In this document: piece after piece, positions 8,586 to 17,781 of the stretch | Numbering within the stretch: position 1 is the first letter of the stretch | How the letters are laid out: each line of letters opens with the position of its first letter | NCBI GenBank assembly: GCA_031254875.1 | Contig: JAIRTW010000040.1 | Coordinates: 1-47,448, forward strand | Reading direction: 5' to 3' | DNA length: 47,448 nucleotides | From: Candidatus Bathycorpusculum termitum | Lineage (GTDB): Archaea > Thermoproteota > Bathyarchaeia > Bathyarchaeales > Bathycorpusculaceae | Notes under the pieces: model-generated | The model's database searches: none | Seen by the model: the letters and a program-made list of their open reading frames with translations, nothing else | Told to the model about the DNA's origin: nothing | Translations under genes and position numbers: made by a program

Positions 8586-10049
8586 ATGATGCCGTCTCCT
8601 TTTCCGTTTTTTACGTATAGGATAACCCCTGATGTGCCTCCCAGCTACTACGAGAAACTCTGCGATTTTATCTACACACAGTACTTGATACCTCAAAATC
8701 ACCAGTTCATAGGTATCACAAGGGAATCCACCATAAAAGGCGAAAAACTAACCTACACAATCACCGACCAGCAGGGTAGCCTGCTCTATGTTGAAATTAA
8801 AAGCGGCACCCCCTTTGAATTAAGAATCACACCCCTCAAAGCCTCAGTTCCTAAAACCACTGTGGAAGAAGCAAAACAAGACATCCTCATAGCCATGCAG
8901 GTTTTCTCGCAGAACGCCCGAAGTGGCGCTGTATGTTTTGCCTGGCGGGAAGGCGAAAAAATCGTTCCAGAAGCTTACACAAAACCCGAAAAATCCTTCA
9001 ACCGCCTCTTCCTTGAAACCCAAGTTCTCTTCTTTGTGGTTTTTATAGTGTTCGGTATGTTCATATTCATCACCATAGCAACGGTTGTTCCCAGCGCATT
9101 CTGGATTGCTCCGCTAATATTAATCGCAATCCAGTTTATTTTTGTGTTCTACTCTAACAAATTCATCACCCGCAACGCAGAATGGCACATCACCGAAGCC
9201 AATCCCACTATCCACATATTGGAGTATTACCTGCCAGTAAACGAGATGGGTGACTTTAAAAAAATCTATCCACGCGAAACACTTCTAGCCATAAAAAAAG
9301 AAATATATGCTGAAATAATCGCCAAACAAGGCGAAGTCGATGCCGAGATAGCACAAAAAATCTTTCTAAAACACGGCGTACCATGTGAAGTACAAAATCT
9401 CAAAACAAAAAAAATCAACGTCTACAATCTCGTTAAAAACATCGCAGACCGTTTCCATTTTCCCATGCCCAAAGTGGTAGTTTCAAACACCCTGGTTCCC
9501 AACGCAGCCGCTTCCGGTCCCAGCCCCAAACGCGGATTAGTCCTAATAACCACCGGCATTTTAGCACAACTAAACAATGATGAGCTTTTGGGGGTTTTGG
9601 GACATGAATTTGGTCATCTCCGAGGCAGAGACCCCCTCATACTCTACGGTTTAGTTTCCACAGAATTTCTCTTCCGCTTCTATGTACTGTTTCCCCTGTT
9701 CCCCATAATTTTTTCATCACTTTTATTTTTCGTATATTTCTGGGCGATTATGGTATTGATCTTCTTCATAGCCAAATTCTTTGAAGCCCGCGCTGACTTG
9801 ATCTCAGCCATGGTAGTGGGTAACCCCCACGTTTTAGCAGAGTCGCTTGAAAAAATTGGATTCCAGCGGTTACTCTACGAGCGAGCCCCTTCTTACCGTA
9901 TTCAGGAATGGCTGGGGCTGGATCCTCATCCACCCATCTATTTCCGGGTGAACCGCCTCGAGAGTCTTCAACCGGGGACGATTCGGTATCCGCTGATTCA
10001 ATCGATTAAAGATGTAACACGCGGATTCATTGCTACATTAAAAAACTAA
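8586..10049 (+). CDS. M48-family membrane zinc metalloprotease with N-terminal extension
   Basis: HtpX/Ste24-like integral membrane endopeptidase, 487 residues. The zinc site is HEFGH at residues 340-344, with the third ligand Glu400 in FFEARAD. Two transmembrane helices lie at about 145-190 and two more between the catalytic motif and E400 (about 360-398). The first ~140 residues form a soluble domain that I do not recognise, longer than in typical HtpX. The phrase NAAASGPSPKRGLVLITTG before the active site matches the family. The likely role is quality control of membrane proteins. It has its own TATA box. Confidence 0.9.
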   Translation: MMPSPFPFFTYRITPDVPPSYYEKLCDFIYTQYLIPQNHQFIGITRESTIKGEKLTYTITDQQGSLLYVEIKSGTPFELRITPLKASVPKTTVEEAKQDILIAMQVFSQNARSGAVCFAWREGEKIVPEAYTKPEKSFNRLFLETQVLFFVVFIVFGMFIFITIATVVPSAFWIAPLILIAIQFIFVFYSNKFITRNAEWHITEANPTIHILEYYLPVNEMGDFKKIYPRETLLAIKKEIYAEIIAKQGEVDAEIAQKIFLKHGVPCEVQNLKTKKINVYNLVKNIADRFHFPMPKVVVSNTLVPNAAASGPSPKRGLVLITTGILAQLNNDELLGVLGHEFGHLRGRDPLILYGLVSTEFLFRFYVLFPLFPIIFSSLLFFVYFWAIMVLIFFIAKFFEARADLISAMVVGNPHVLAESLEKIGFQRLLYERAPSYRIQEWLGLDPHPPIYFRVNRLESLQPGTIRYPLIQSIKDVTRGFIATLKN

Positions 10050-10223
10050 AATACTTGCTAAACCCACAAAACCCTCTTCCACCGCATAAGTTAACCCTTG
10101 CCAACACCAGATGCATAAATAATCGATCTTTTGGTATATCGAAGCAAATAAATCGATGACTACGTAGTCTCATAACCTGCTTAACTCTTTTATCCGTCGA
10201 CATGGATTTCAGATACACTGTAG

Positions 10224-10460
10224 CTAAATCTGCTTTTTTATCAGTATCTTGAATTCACTGCCGGTTTTTTGGGTTTGGACAACTTCGTGCCCCTGGCTCT
10301 TTACCCAACGTTGTATATTATCAAACTCTAGTTCACCCTCACCAGTAACTTCAAGCAACTGATCAAATGCCATGGCTTCAAGCTTGCGCTTAGTGAAAGC
10401 AACCGGAAGAGGGCACATCTTGCCCCTCACATCAAGCTTTTCAACACGCAACAGATTCAC
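10224..10460 (-). CDS. TusA-family sulfurtransferase
   Basis: A 78-residue SirA/TusA-like sulfur carrier. The N-terminal motif DVRGKMCPLPV holds the CPxP signature whose cysteine carries persulfide sulfur. It is followed by the usual helix-strand pattern (GELEFDNIQRWVKSQGHEV). It lies 7 bases downstream of a DsrE-family gene on the same strand, a pairing common in sulfur-relay systems. In this setting it may serve tRNA thiolation, cofactor sulfuration or sulfur metabolism. Which one cannot be told from the window. Confidence 0.93.
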   Translation of the reverse strand: MNLLRVEKLDVRGKMCPLPVAFTKRKLEAMAFDQLLEVTGEGELEFDNIQRWVKSQGHEVVQTQKTGSEFKILIKKQI

Positions 10461-10467
10461 AGAACCA

Positions 10468-10818
10468 CTAAAAAGTTATAACTTTATCACTATTAACTGT
10501 CCACTCAACCAAATCATGTACCGTTGCCAATTTTACTCCCGCAATCAGTTCCGCCTCAGCTAAACCCCTTGCATCCGCACAAACAACACAGGCTTTAACT
10601 TCAATACCGCCTTTGAGGAGATCTTCGAGCATCTGTCCATAGTTGGTTAAGCCCTGAGCAGGCTTTTGCCCTTTCTTGGCGAGGTAGACACCGTTTTCAA
10701 AAAGCCAGATGCGAATTTTATGGCCCTCTAAATCGCAGGTAGTGGCAAATCTAAGCGCGGTCAGGGCGCGGTCTTTGCTGTAGGGGGCTTCATAAATTAT
10801 GAGCGTAAACGTTGCCAT
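10468..10818 (-). CDS. DsrE/DsrF-like family protein
   Basis: A DsrE-fold protein of 116 residues starting at the ATG at 10818, which follows a GGTGG ribosome-binding site. The open frame continues 21 codons upstream, but that part lacks homology. Visible are the first strand ATFTLIIYEAPYS, a phrase VKACVVCADARGLAE containing candidate active cysteines, and LVEWTVNSDKVITF at the end, as in YchN/DsrE proteins. It is cotranscribed with the tusA-like gene, suggesting a sulfur-relay pair. Confidence 0.88.
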   Translation of the reverse strand: MATFTLIIYEAPYSKDRALTALRFATTCDLEGHKIRIWLFENGVYLAKKGQKPAQGLTNYGQMLEDLLKGGIEVKACVVCADARGLAEAELIAGVKLATVHDLVEWTVNSDKVITF

Positions 10819-11798
10819 GACTGTTCCACCCGATTTTCTGATAGAGAAGTTAGAAAATCGAATATAAGGGTTATCTAACACCGCTAAAAGACCTCTGCAT
10901 AGTGAACAGTTGATGGAACAATATGGTTCGATTATCTACCGCTAACAGTTTTCAACCCTAACTTCCCGATTTAAGTAATAGTTTTCAGATGTAACGCCTT
11001 TTTTTGCCTCTTTTTGCTACAAAAGCCGTTATAAGGCAGTTCTATAAAACTTGCATATTACTTATAATAAGTAATAGGTTTAATTCTGAAATAGCCCTAT
11101 ACTGCTCTAATGGAGAAAATAGCTAAAACAAGTCAATAATCAAAACACATTACTTAACCGTAACTCGTTATGTGTAACCATAGGTGTTAGGTTGGAAAAT
11201 GTGGTGTGTTGCTTTTGGTCTTTGAAAAGATGCGAAATCGTCTTCATCAGCTTTTCTAAACGTTTAGGTCTATTTTTTAAAGGTTCAAAAGACGTCTTTA
11301 ACCTAAACTGTCCTTTAACAGCCTTTTCCACAAGGCTCTTAAAGCATCATACTCTTTGTGTGGTGCGTCTTGAGTTCAGGTTGGTTTTTTGGAATGTTTT
11401 TTGTACGATGGCAACACGGCTGACCTATGGGTTACATATGGGTTACAAATTGCGTTAGCTTTACGGCGCACCCATTTTATTTACAGCCCAACCTGTTGTT
11501 TAAAACGCTAAATGGTGATAATTAGAGCGTTATTCAGCGAGTAAAATCGAGAAATATGGGTTACAAACAGCGAGTTACGGTACTTAAATTTGGGAAGTCA
11601 GGGTTTCAAGTGGTGCTGTCTTTTTGCTGGTCTGATGTGGGGAAATGGCAGGCACTAAATTCTCGTGATCATTTCGGTAGACGAAAAGTTTTTTATTCGT
11701 TAATTCGCCTTTGGAACGCGAATAGATGTTGTTTACTATAGTAATAACACACTGTTTTTCTAAAAACGCGTGTTACGGCACCTCTATGCCAGTTGTTG
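10819..11798. other. long intergenic region with a perfect palindrome
   Basis: Almost 1 kb with no convincing gene on either strand; short open frames here have unnatural composition. A perfect palindrome, TATTACTTAT-A-ATAAGTAATA in halves, occupies 11056-11076 and could be an operator or a cruciform. The phrase ATGGGTTACA recurs at about 11426, 11436 and 11556. The promoter of the DsrE-TusA operon must lie at the left end. Confidence 0.35.
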
Positions 11799-12941
11799 TT
11801 ATGTTGGTGTAGACGGGGTAATGGGTGGTTCTTGAGTTTTTTTACGTGAGAATATTAGGCTGGTGGATTTGACAATTTGGGGTACCCCAATGAGATCTTG
11901 GAGTATTAGTAAGAAACGGGCGATTATAGCAAAGACGCCTGCCGTGGCAATGGGGACGCCCAGCAAGCCGAGTATGCCGATGATTCCGAATTCCTGTATG
12001 CCGATTCCGGCGGGAAGGATTGGGATGAACGCTAGAGCGGTCACTAAGGGATGAATTAGGAAGTAAGCTATCAAGGGTACATTTGTAATTCCTAGGGCTA
12101 ATCCTAAAAAGTACCATTCGAGTCCTTTGAGTGCCCAGCAAACCATCGTTAATGCAAAGATTTCGGGTATAGCTCGTTGGGTGCTATGTGCGCTTTCTTT
12201 GTATTCTTCAAGTTTGCCAATCAATCCCCCGGTGAATCTTTTTATGAACCGCCAGTTTGCGATGCGGTCAAATACTGTGATGGCTCTCTTTGACCATGTG
12301 AATGCTGCCAGTACGATCGCGCCTATTAACATTAAACCTATGCCTAATCCTGCCACTATAATACCGATGTTTACTCCCACTATTTCTTGGGGAAACATTT
12401 CGCTCCATGTTGTCATGGGAACCATGTATACCAGATAGGCTACTGCGCCTATTCCACCCGCTACTTTAACCAGAAACTCGATGGTTTGAATGCCCAAAAT
12501 ACTTGAGAGGCCTTTTGAGGTGGGTACATTTTGATCTCGGAGATAGATCGGTGTTAAGATGTATCCTGAGCGTCCCGGGGTGAAGTCGCTTGTGAGCATG
12601 CCTGCGTACTGGGCAAGGAGGCTTTTTCCAAAAGTTGTTTTCACTCCGTCTTTGGCTAAGACACGTCTTAGTCGTATAGTGAAGAATACATTAATTCCAA
12701 AATACATCAAAAATGCCAAGAGGAAATAGCCGATGTTAATCGTAAGTGCGGTGGTGAAGAGAAAGTCTATACCCCTGATGATTGATGGTTCTTCTGGTTT
12801 AAAGTCTGCAGGAACGGTTGTTCCGATATACCAGAGCAGAGCCGCAATAATAACGGCTATAGCAATTACTTGAAGCGTTATTTTTAGGATCCGATTTATA
12901 GACTTTTTAGGTTTCTGAGGGGTTGCTTGTGAGTTTAACAT
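11799..12941 (-). CDS. UPF0104 / lysylphosphatidylglycerol synthase TM-region family protein
   Basis: A 380-residue polytopic membrane protein of the flippase-like UPF0104 family, which in archaea includes AglD of haloarchaeal protein glycosylation. Diagnostic phrases are MLTSDFTPGRSGYILTP (cf. the family's PGRxGE/G motif) and the late PILPAGIGIQEFGIIGILGLLGVP. Eight or so hydrophobic segments are visible, after a basic N terminus. It probably acts in lipid-linked sugar or polar lipid metabolism at the membrane. No glycosyltransferase is adjacent. Confidence 0.88.
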   Translation of the reverse strand: MLNSQATPQKPKKSINRILKITLQVIAIAVIIAALLWYIGTTVPADFKPEEPSIIRGIDFLFTTALTINIGYFLLAFLMYFGINVFFTIRLRRVLAKDGVKTTFGKSLLAQYAGMLTSDFTPGRSGYILTPIYLRDQNVPTSKGLSSILGIQTIEFLVKVAGGIGAVAYLVYMVPMTTWSEMFPQEIVGVNIGIIVAGLGIGLMLIGAIVLAAFTWSKRAITVFDRIANWRFIKRFTGGLIGKLEEYKESAHSTQRAIPEIFALTMVCWALKGLEWYFLGLALGITNVPLIAYFLIHPLVTALAFIPILPAGIGIQEFGIIGILGLLGVPIATAGVFAIIARFLLILQDLIGVPQIVKSTSLIFSRKKTQEPPITPSTPT

Positions 12942-13310
12942 TATGCTTAAAAATTCATTTTGAGGGTTAAATGGGTTGTGGAAACGTATCTTAAGAGACT
13001 AGCCTTTAACTTGGCAAATCTTCCTTAGTGATGTTGTACTTTTGTGATGAGGTGGGTTTTTTAACGTGTTGGATGCTTACAGGGCTAATCGATGGAACCG
13101 TTTATTCTGTATATGTCGTAAATGGTTGTTTTGCGAGTCTGAATAAGGGTTTTTGGGTAAGGTTGTGGTCTGTTGGGTATCGTAACGGTGTTGTAAAAAA
13201 CGTAAATTATTGGTTGTTTTGTAATTAGGTGCTAAATTGTGGAATTCATGAACTTTTTGTGGTTAGTGCTTAAATTTTGTGGAATTAGGTTTGTTGTGTG
13301 AATTGTGGCG
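12942..13310. other. T/G-rich intergenic region
   Basis: No supported gene. Two imperfect copies of the phrase GTGCTAAATTGTGGAATT lie near 13230-13250 and 13265-13290, directly downstream of the lectin gene's stop codon. Composition is strongly T-rich and resembles the adjacent AT-rich lectin gene rather than the flanking chromosome. Confidence 0.3.
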
Positions 13311-14345
13311 TTAAATGTTATTGGGTAAAAATAATGGGCTATTTTGTGAATAGTTTTTGTCATTAATGAAAAAATTGTCAGTTGGACAGTATTTAAGAGT
13401 TTCATTTGTGATATTTGTTTTCAAGTTTTTTTCTTTACATATCATTCTAGGGCTATGGATGTTATTGTTTGAGAAAACTGCTTGTGCGATGTAGTTGTCG
13501 ACGATTTGCCCTGATTTTAGCTTAGCTTGTCCTTTTAAGGTATATAGGACTTCAAGTTTGGTGTCAGTTATGATTATCTTTGCATGTATTTCGGTGTGTG
13601 GTTTTACTGATACTTTGATGGTATTTTTTAGACGTATGTTTTCAGTAAATGTGATGTCTTCCACATAGTCGTAACTTCCCTCGATGGTTATGCGTCCGTC
13701 ATCAGAAACTTTGGGGATGCCGATTTTAAAGGAGGATGTGAATAAAGCTTTTATGTCATCTTTTCTAGACCATTTATGCGATGTTACTGTTGTTTTATCG
13801 TATTTCAATATGTATTCCTGTGTGTTGTCGGTGTCATTTTTTAGTGTGCGTTCCAATAGGGTAATGTTGTTTCGTTTTATTTTTGCTCGTTCACTGTGGT
13901 ATTCTATGTTCAATACTCTGGTGATTTTTTCTATGGGGCTGATTTTGCCGCCTGACTCCCAGATCGGTTTGTTGTTTTCGGGTGAATTAGGGTAGATGCA
14001 CAGGTTTCCATCATCGTGTAGGTAGAGCCAGTATCTGTCTGCTTTTTTTGTTTGACCGCTTTTTGATGTCCATATTTCTTTTCCGGGTTCGGGGTAATTG
14101 AGGTAGATGCATAGTTCTCCGTTGTCGTGTAGGCAGATGCAATGTGTGTGTTCTTGTGTGGGTTTGCTTGAAAACCATACTTCTACTTCCTTTCCTCCGC
14201 CTGCATAAACAAAGAATCGTCCGTTATCGTGCATTATGGTTCTGTAAATGCCGTTTTTTGATGTTAGCCAATCTCCGTTGCTGTATAGGATGTTGGTGCC
14301 CCTGCTTGTATCTGAGCATAAATGTGGGCCTATATTTTTGCTCAT
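13311..14345 (-). CDS. bulb-type lectin fused to an aerolysin-like pore-forming module
   Basis: A 344-residue protein with two parts. Residues ~15-130 contain three bulb-lectin (mannose-binding) repeats, visible as TIMHDNGRFFVY, CLHDNGELCIY and YLHDDGNLCIY, each followed by a Trp-containing strand (VWFSS, IWTS, IWES). The sugar-binding consensus QxDxNxVxY is altered, with His at Q and Cys at V. Residues ~165-320 resemble the beta-rich aerolysin/ETX/natterin module: HKWSRKDDIKALFTSSFKIG, IPKVSDDG, a Tyr/Thr-rich strand, VSVKPHTEIHAKIIITDTKL and LKSG. There is no signal peptide. Base composition is AT-rich compared with neighbours, and the gene stands alone, suggesting horizontal acquisition. 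The lectin half is clear; the aerolysin half is inferred from sequence pattern. Confidence 0.75.
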   Translation of the reverse strand: MSKNIGPHLCSDTSRGTNILYSNGDWLTSKNGIYRTIMHDNGRFFVYAGGGKEVEVWFSSKPTQEHTHCICLHDNGELCIYLNYPEPGKEIWTSKSGQTKKADRYWLYLHDDGNLCIYPNSPENNKPIWESGGKISPIEKITRVLNIEYHSERAKIKRNNITLLERTLKNDTDNTQEYILKYDKTTVTSHKWSRKDDIKALFTSSFKIGIPKVSDDGRITIEGSYDYVEDITFTENIRLKNTIKVSVKPHTEIHAKIIITDTKLEVLYTLKGQAKLKSGQIVDNYIAQAVFSNNNIHSPRMICKEKNLKTNITNETLKYCPTDNFFINDKNYSQNSPLFLPNNI

Positions 14346-14676
14346 GTTGGTGCCTGCCTTGTTAGGGTTTGATTTTTGATTATATCCATAATGGGAATAA
14401 TATTTATATATTATGTTTTTTCAGTCATAAAAATTATACGTAACAAACTACAGACAACACACCCCATGTATATGCGATATCCCAATGCTCCCAACTCCTT
14501 TCATAAACAACAAAATAACCCCCAACCATCAGATCGCATGTGCGGCGCAACAAGGAACACTAAGGTGACAATCAACTCCGAAAAATCAATTTTGGACACT
14601 ACCCCGCCATAGTGGATTACGTGGTTATGCATTTAAGCATCAACTGCATATCCAAATTTATAAGCAGTGAATCGTT
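14346..14676. other. intergenic region with divergent promoters
   Basis: AT-rich segment containing the promoter of the lectin/aerolysin-like gene (ATAATATTTATATA region near 14398) and, at its right end, a TATA-like ATTTATAA at 14656-14663 ahead of the MetAP gene. A 78-codon open frame here has no recognisable features and is not called. Confidence 0.4.
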
Positions 14677-15579
14677 ATGCCCTACGATAAAGAAGAACTT
14701 GAAAAATTCCGCCTCTCTGGACACATTCTACGGGAAACACGCGAGGAAACGAGAGCGTATGTCCAAGAAAACATCCCTATCATAGACATCTGCGAAAAAG
14801 CTGAGGGGCTCATCCGTAGCAAAGGGGGTAAACCCGCTTTCCCAGTTAACGTAAGCATAAATGAAGTTGCGGCACACTACACTGCCCCCCCCGGAGAAAT
14901 AGCTACCATCCCCGAGGGCTCAACTGTTAAAGTGGACATTGGCGTGCAGATTGACGGCTACGTAACTGATACGGCCTTCACCACAGCCTTCAACCCTGAA
15001 GGGCGAAGCATGACCGCCGCAGCAGAACTAGCACTTCAAACCATCGTCAATAATATTCACGGCGGTATGACTATGGACAAAATCGGAAGTTTAGCCGAGA
15101 CCGCCATCAAAAACAGAGGATTTAAACCCATCAGTAACCTAACCGGACACAGCGTCGGCAGATACCTCATACATGCCGGCACATCCATTCCAAGTATATC
15201 TGGATATAACCCCCACAAAGTCCATACAGGCGAAGTCTACGCAGTTGAACCCTTCGTAACTCTGCCCGACGCCATCGCCCGGGTGGACGATTACCCCCAG
15301 CATACGATTTACCGTTTTCTCAAATCCAAGTCCCTAAAAACCGAAACCGCCAAAAAACTAGCCAAATACATCGAAAGTAACTTCCATACTCTGCCCTTTA
15401 CGGAACGTTGGATAGTCAACATACTTCCCAAAGAAACCCATAAGGCAGCATTCAAAGAATTGCTATCCTCGAAGTCGATTATGGCGTATCCTGTGTTTAT
15501 CGAAGCAAGCAAAAAACCGGTTGCTCAAGCTGAACATACGCTACTGATAAAAGAAGATGGTTGTGAAGTTTTAACCTAG
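14677..15579 (+). CDS. map: type II methionine aminopeptidase
   Basis: Removes N-terminal methionine from nascent proteins; pita-bread fold metalloenzyme. The product is 300 residues, the usual length for archaeal type II MetAP. The substrate-site histidine is in EVAAHYTAPPG, and the metal ligands are in KVDIGVQIDGYVTDTAF (two Asp), LTGHSVGRYLIHAG (His), VYAVEPFVT (Glu) and QAEHTLLI (Glu). The type II insert between the last two ligands is present. It converges on a zinc-ribbon membrane protein gene 5 bases away. Confidence 0.97.
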   Translation: MPYDKEELEKFRLSGHILRETREETRAYVQENIPIIDICEKAEGLIRSKGGKPAFPVNVSINEVAAHYTAPPGEIATIPEGSTVKVDIGVQIDGYVTDTAFTTAFNPEGRSMTAAAELALQTIVNNIHGGMTMDKIGSLAETAIKNRGFKPISNLTGHSVGRYLIHAGTSIPSISGYNPHKVHTGEVYAVEPFVTLPDAIARVDDYPQHTIYRFLKSKSLKTETAKKLAKYIESNFHTLPFTERWIVNILPKETHKAAFKELLSSKSIMAYPVFIEASKKPVAQAEHTLLIKEDGCEVLT

Positions 15580-15584
15580 CCGCT

Positions 15585-16019
15585 TTATACAGCATAGGTT
15601 TTTTCTTTTTCTTTGATTTCTTTGTAGACGGCTGTTATCATCTGTTTGCCGCCGCATTTGGGACAGGTTGTGTCGCTGTACTTGAAGACATAGTCACCGC
15701 GCTGGAATTCACGGATGATTTTGTTTTTGCACTCTTTATTTTGGCATTCGATGGTGGTCATGACTTTGGGAATCTCAATTTTCATTTCTGCAGTTTGTCT
15801 CCTTGACTGGTAGAGCAGAAACACTGAGATTGCTAAGGCGATTATGCCTATTCCTGCCAGTATGAGGGCGGCTAATTGGTTTTCTTGGTCGCCGAAGAGG
15901 AAGGTTTCAAATGCCAAGAACAGCGCCACTACCGCCAGCGCCATCACGATGAGGACTATGAGCATCAGGTAGTTAGAGACTTTATTGTTTGCAGATTTGG
16001 TTTGAGTTTGGCTTGTCAT
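15585..16019 (-). CDS. two-TM membrane protein with cytoplasmic zinc ribbon
   Basis: A 144-residue protein with transmembrane segments at about 18-42 and 47-68. A soluble part follows with two cysteine pairs (CQNKECKNK and CPKCGGK) that form a rubredoxin-like zinc ribbon. No named family is recognised. It lies 12 bases downstream of the DUF1512 gene on the same strand, so the two are probably cotranscribed membrane proteins. Confidence 0.8.
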   Translation of the reverse strand: MTSQTQTKSANNKVSNYLMLIVLIVMALAVVALFLAFETFLFGDQENQLAALILAGIGIIALAISVFLLYQSRRQTAEMKIEIPKVMTTIECQNKECKNKIIREFQRGDYVFKYSDTTCPKCGGKQMITAVYKEIKEKEKTYAV

Positions 16020-16031
16020 GTTGTTTCCCTC

Positions 16032-17141
16032 TTATTGTCCTACTCCGATGGAGTTGCCGACACCGACGATTAAGATTGTGTCGCCTTCTTTTGTGCGTTC
16101 TTTCACGATGTCTTTGATGCGTTCGATGACTGTGTCGACTGAATCGTTGATTTCTTTGCGCATGGGTGATACTGCGTCGCCGATGTCTTCTTTGATTATG
16201 ATGGCATAGTTGCGGATTTTGTATTTGGTTATTTTCTCTTCTATTTTGAATGCATCTACGCCTGGTCCGCCTATGGCTGAACCGATGCCTTCGGAAACTT
16301 CGCCGACCCTTTCCCCTTCCAGTTTAAGTCCTGCATCAATCATGATGAGGCAGGCGAGTTTACCCTGTTGTTCCTCGATGACTGTTTCGATGGCATCTCC
16401 TGGTTTGCCGACGTTTCCGCCGGGGCCTTCTGCTTTGAGTAGCAGTGCGGTGCGTCCTTCGAATGGGACGGATGCGACTACGCAGTCTTTGGGTACTTTG
16501 CGAACTTCGTAGCCGTGCATGAGTTTAGAAACAACGAGGGGTCCAACGCTGTCTCCGATGGGTTGGCCGTATGCGAATGCTTTGAGTGCGCTCGCATATG
16601 CTTCAGCTTCTTTCATAACCATGGGTAAAATCATTTGGAGTTGCATGATTACATAGAGGCTCATAGTTTTTCTACCCTGGATATAGAAGTGTCGGACAAC
16701 TTTGTAGATGTAGTTTAGTGCCATTGCGGCTTCGAGTGTGTTTTCAAGGTTGTTGATTTGGACTTCGTCGTTTGCCACTTGGGGTGCTAAGAGTCTGACT
16801 TCTTCTTTGAGGCGGTCATCTCTTACGTCCAAGATGTGGTCCAGTTTGTATACTATGCCTTGGGGGTCCATGCCCTGCGGGCCGATGGTGAAGTAGTCTA
16901 AGAAGCGGTCAACCCGTGGTGATGGGTCGGTGGCTGGTTTGCCTATTTCATTTAGTGTATCAATAGCAATTTTTCTCCCGTCCTCTTTTATGATTCGGAG
17001 TTTATGTAATGAATTCTCAACTTCGCGGATCATGATATACATCTGAAGTTTTTGACCATAGAAGATGAATCCTATGAAAACAACATACATTAATAGACTA
17101 AGCACTTGAGTTATGGAGTCGCTTCCTGGAATCAAGCTCAC
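16032..17141 (-). CDS. DUF1512 family protein
   Basis: Archaea-specific conserved protein of unknown function, 369 residues, with one N-terminal transmembrane helix (about 10-30) and a large cytoplasmic domain. Family-typical phrases include FTIGPQGMDPQGIVYKLDHI, GDSVGPLV and EGPGGNVGKPGDA, and the C terminus ends in a Gly-rich ILIVGVGNSIGVGQ. The presence of this gene is one of the better archaeal markers in the window. It heads a two-gene operon with the zinc-ribbon membrane protein. Confidence 0.9.
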   Translation of the reverse strand: MSLIPGSDSITQVLSLLMYVVFIGFIFYGQKLQMYIMIREVENSLHKLRIIKEDGRKIAIDTLNEIGKPATDPSPRVDRFLDYFTIGPQGMDPQGIVYKLDHILDVRDDRLKEEVRLLAPQVANDEVQINNLENTLEAAMALNYIYKVVRHFYIQGRKTMSLYVIMQLQMILPMVMKEAEAYASALKAFAYGQPIGDSVGPLVVSKLMHGYEVRKVPKDCVVASVPFEGRTALLLKAEGPGGNVGKPGDAIETVIEEQQGKLACLIMIDAGLKLEGERVGEVSEGIGSAIGGPGVDAFKIEEKITKYKIRNYAIIIKEDIGDAVSPMRKEINDSVDTVIERIKDIVKERTKEGDTILIVGVGNSIGVGQ

Positions 17142-17225
17142 GTTATATGCACCACTTCTCCAAAAACTATTCTCACTTGGTTATAAAGCTATGCTAACTT
17201 TGGGGGGAAATTGGATTAATAGAAA

Positions 17226-17347
17226 GGCTGCCAGCTTTCCCAAGTTCACGTGGCCTAAGACCACACTACAGTTGGGAACGGAACACAGTTTAACTTCTGA
17301 GTTCGGTATGGGATCAGGTGGGACCCGTGCCCTCTGGCCGGCAAACC
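17226..17347 (-). rRNA. rrf: 5S ribosomal RNA
   Basis: Read on the minus strand, a 122-base sequence contains the conserved 5S core: CCACCTGATCCCATACCGAA, then CTCAGAAGTTAAACTGTG, and the distal loop region with AACTTGGGAAAGC. The ends pair as helix I (GGTTTGCCGGC with GCTGGCAGCC, one bulge). No 16S, 23S or tRNA is adjacent, so the gene is detached from any rRNA operon, as in several archaeal lineages. End positions are good to a few bases. Confidence 0.93.
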
Positions 17348-17598
17348 TACCTCTACTGTTTAGAGGTGACTTATATGTGTTTGGGTTTTTGGGGTATTTT
17401 TTGATGGAAAACTTCGATAGAGATTTTTGTTTGTGGGGTGTTGTCAATGTTGTCTCAAAGTGCAGAGGCTGTGGGGGTTAAGGGTTTTCTCCGTGAATAG
17501 GTGTATGGGCAGGAATATTGCAAAAATATGCTGACTTGTAGTTTATATTTTATATCTTGATATATACGGTTTTGAGGATTCGCTGGAGAGTCGTCTAT

Positions 17599-17781
17599 AT
17601 GAAAAAACGAAAGGGAATAAAAACTCAAAAATTAATTGTAGAAAAGAAAGCCGTATTGTTTGTTTCTGATAAATTATATTTGGAACTTAGGGAGGTTGCT
17701 GCTTCTCTTGGTCTGTCTGTTGGAGAAGTTGTTTCCGATATTGTACTAACTCCTCCAACCGGTAGTTCACATAACCGTTGA
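17599..17781 (+). CDS. small ribbon-helix-helix-like protein
   Basis: A 60-residue basic protein starting at ATG 17599 (GGAGAG ribosome-binding site nine bases upstream). The segment AVLFVSDKLYLELREVAASL followed by GLSVGEVVSDIVL has the strand-helix-helix pattern of RHH DNA-binding proteins. Its 3' end overlaps a convergent gene of the same broad type by 95 bases, so one of the two may have a truncated or extended tail. A function as a plasmid- or virus-type regulator is inference. Confidence 0.45.
   Translation: MKKRKGIKTQKLIVEKKAVLFVSDKLYLELREVAASLGLSVGEVVSDIVLTPPTGSSHNR

Noticed and set aside
11842-12438. Open frames overlapping the UPF0104 gene on both strands
   Set aside because: They are shadows of a clear membrane protein gene and contain no domain features.
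13028-13228. 66-codon open frame near the lectin gene
   Set aside because: Cys/Trp/Val-rich translation of T/G-rich spacer, no ribosome-binding site, no family.
14376-14612. 78-codon open frame opposite the lectin promoter
   Set aside because: One hydrophobic stretch followed by low-complexity sequence; lies in a promoter region and has no ribosome-binding site.
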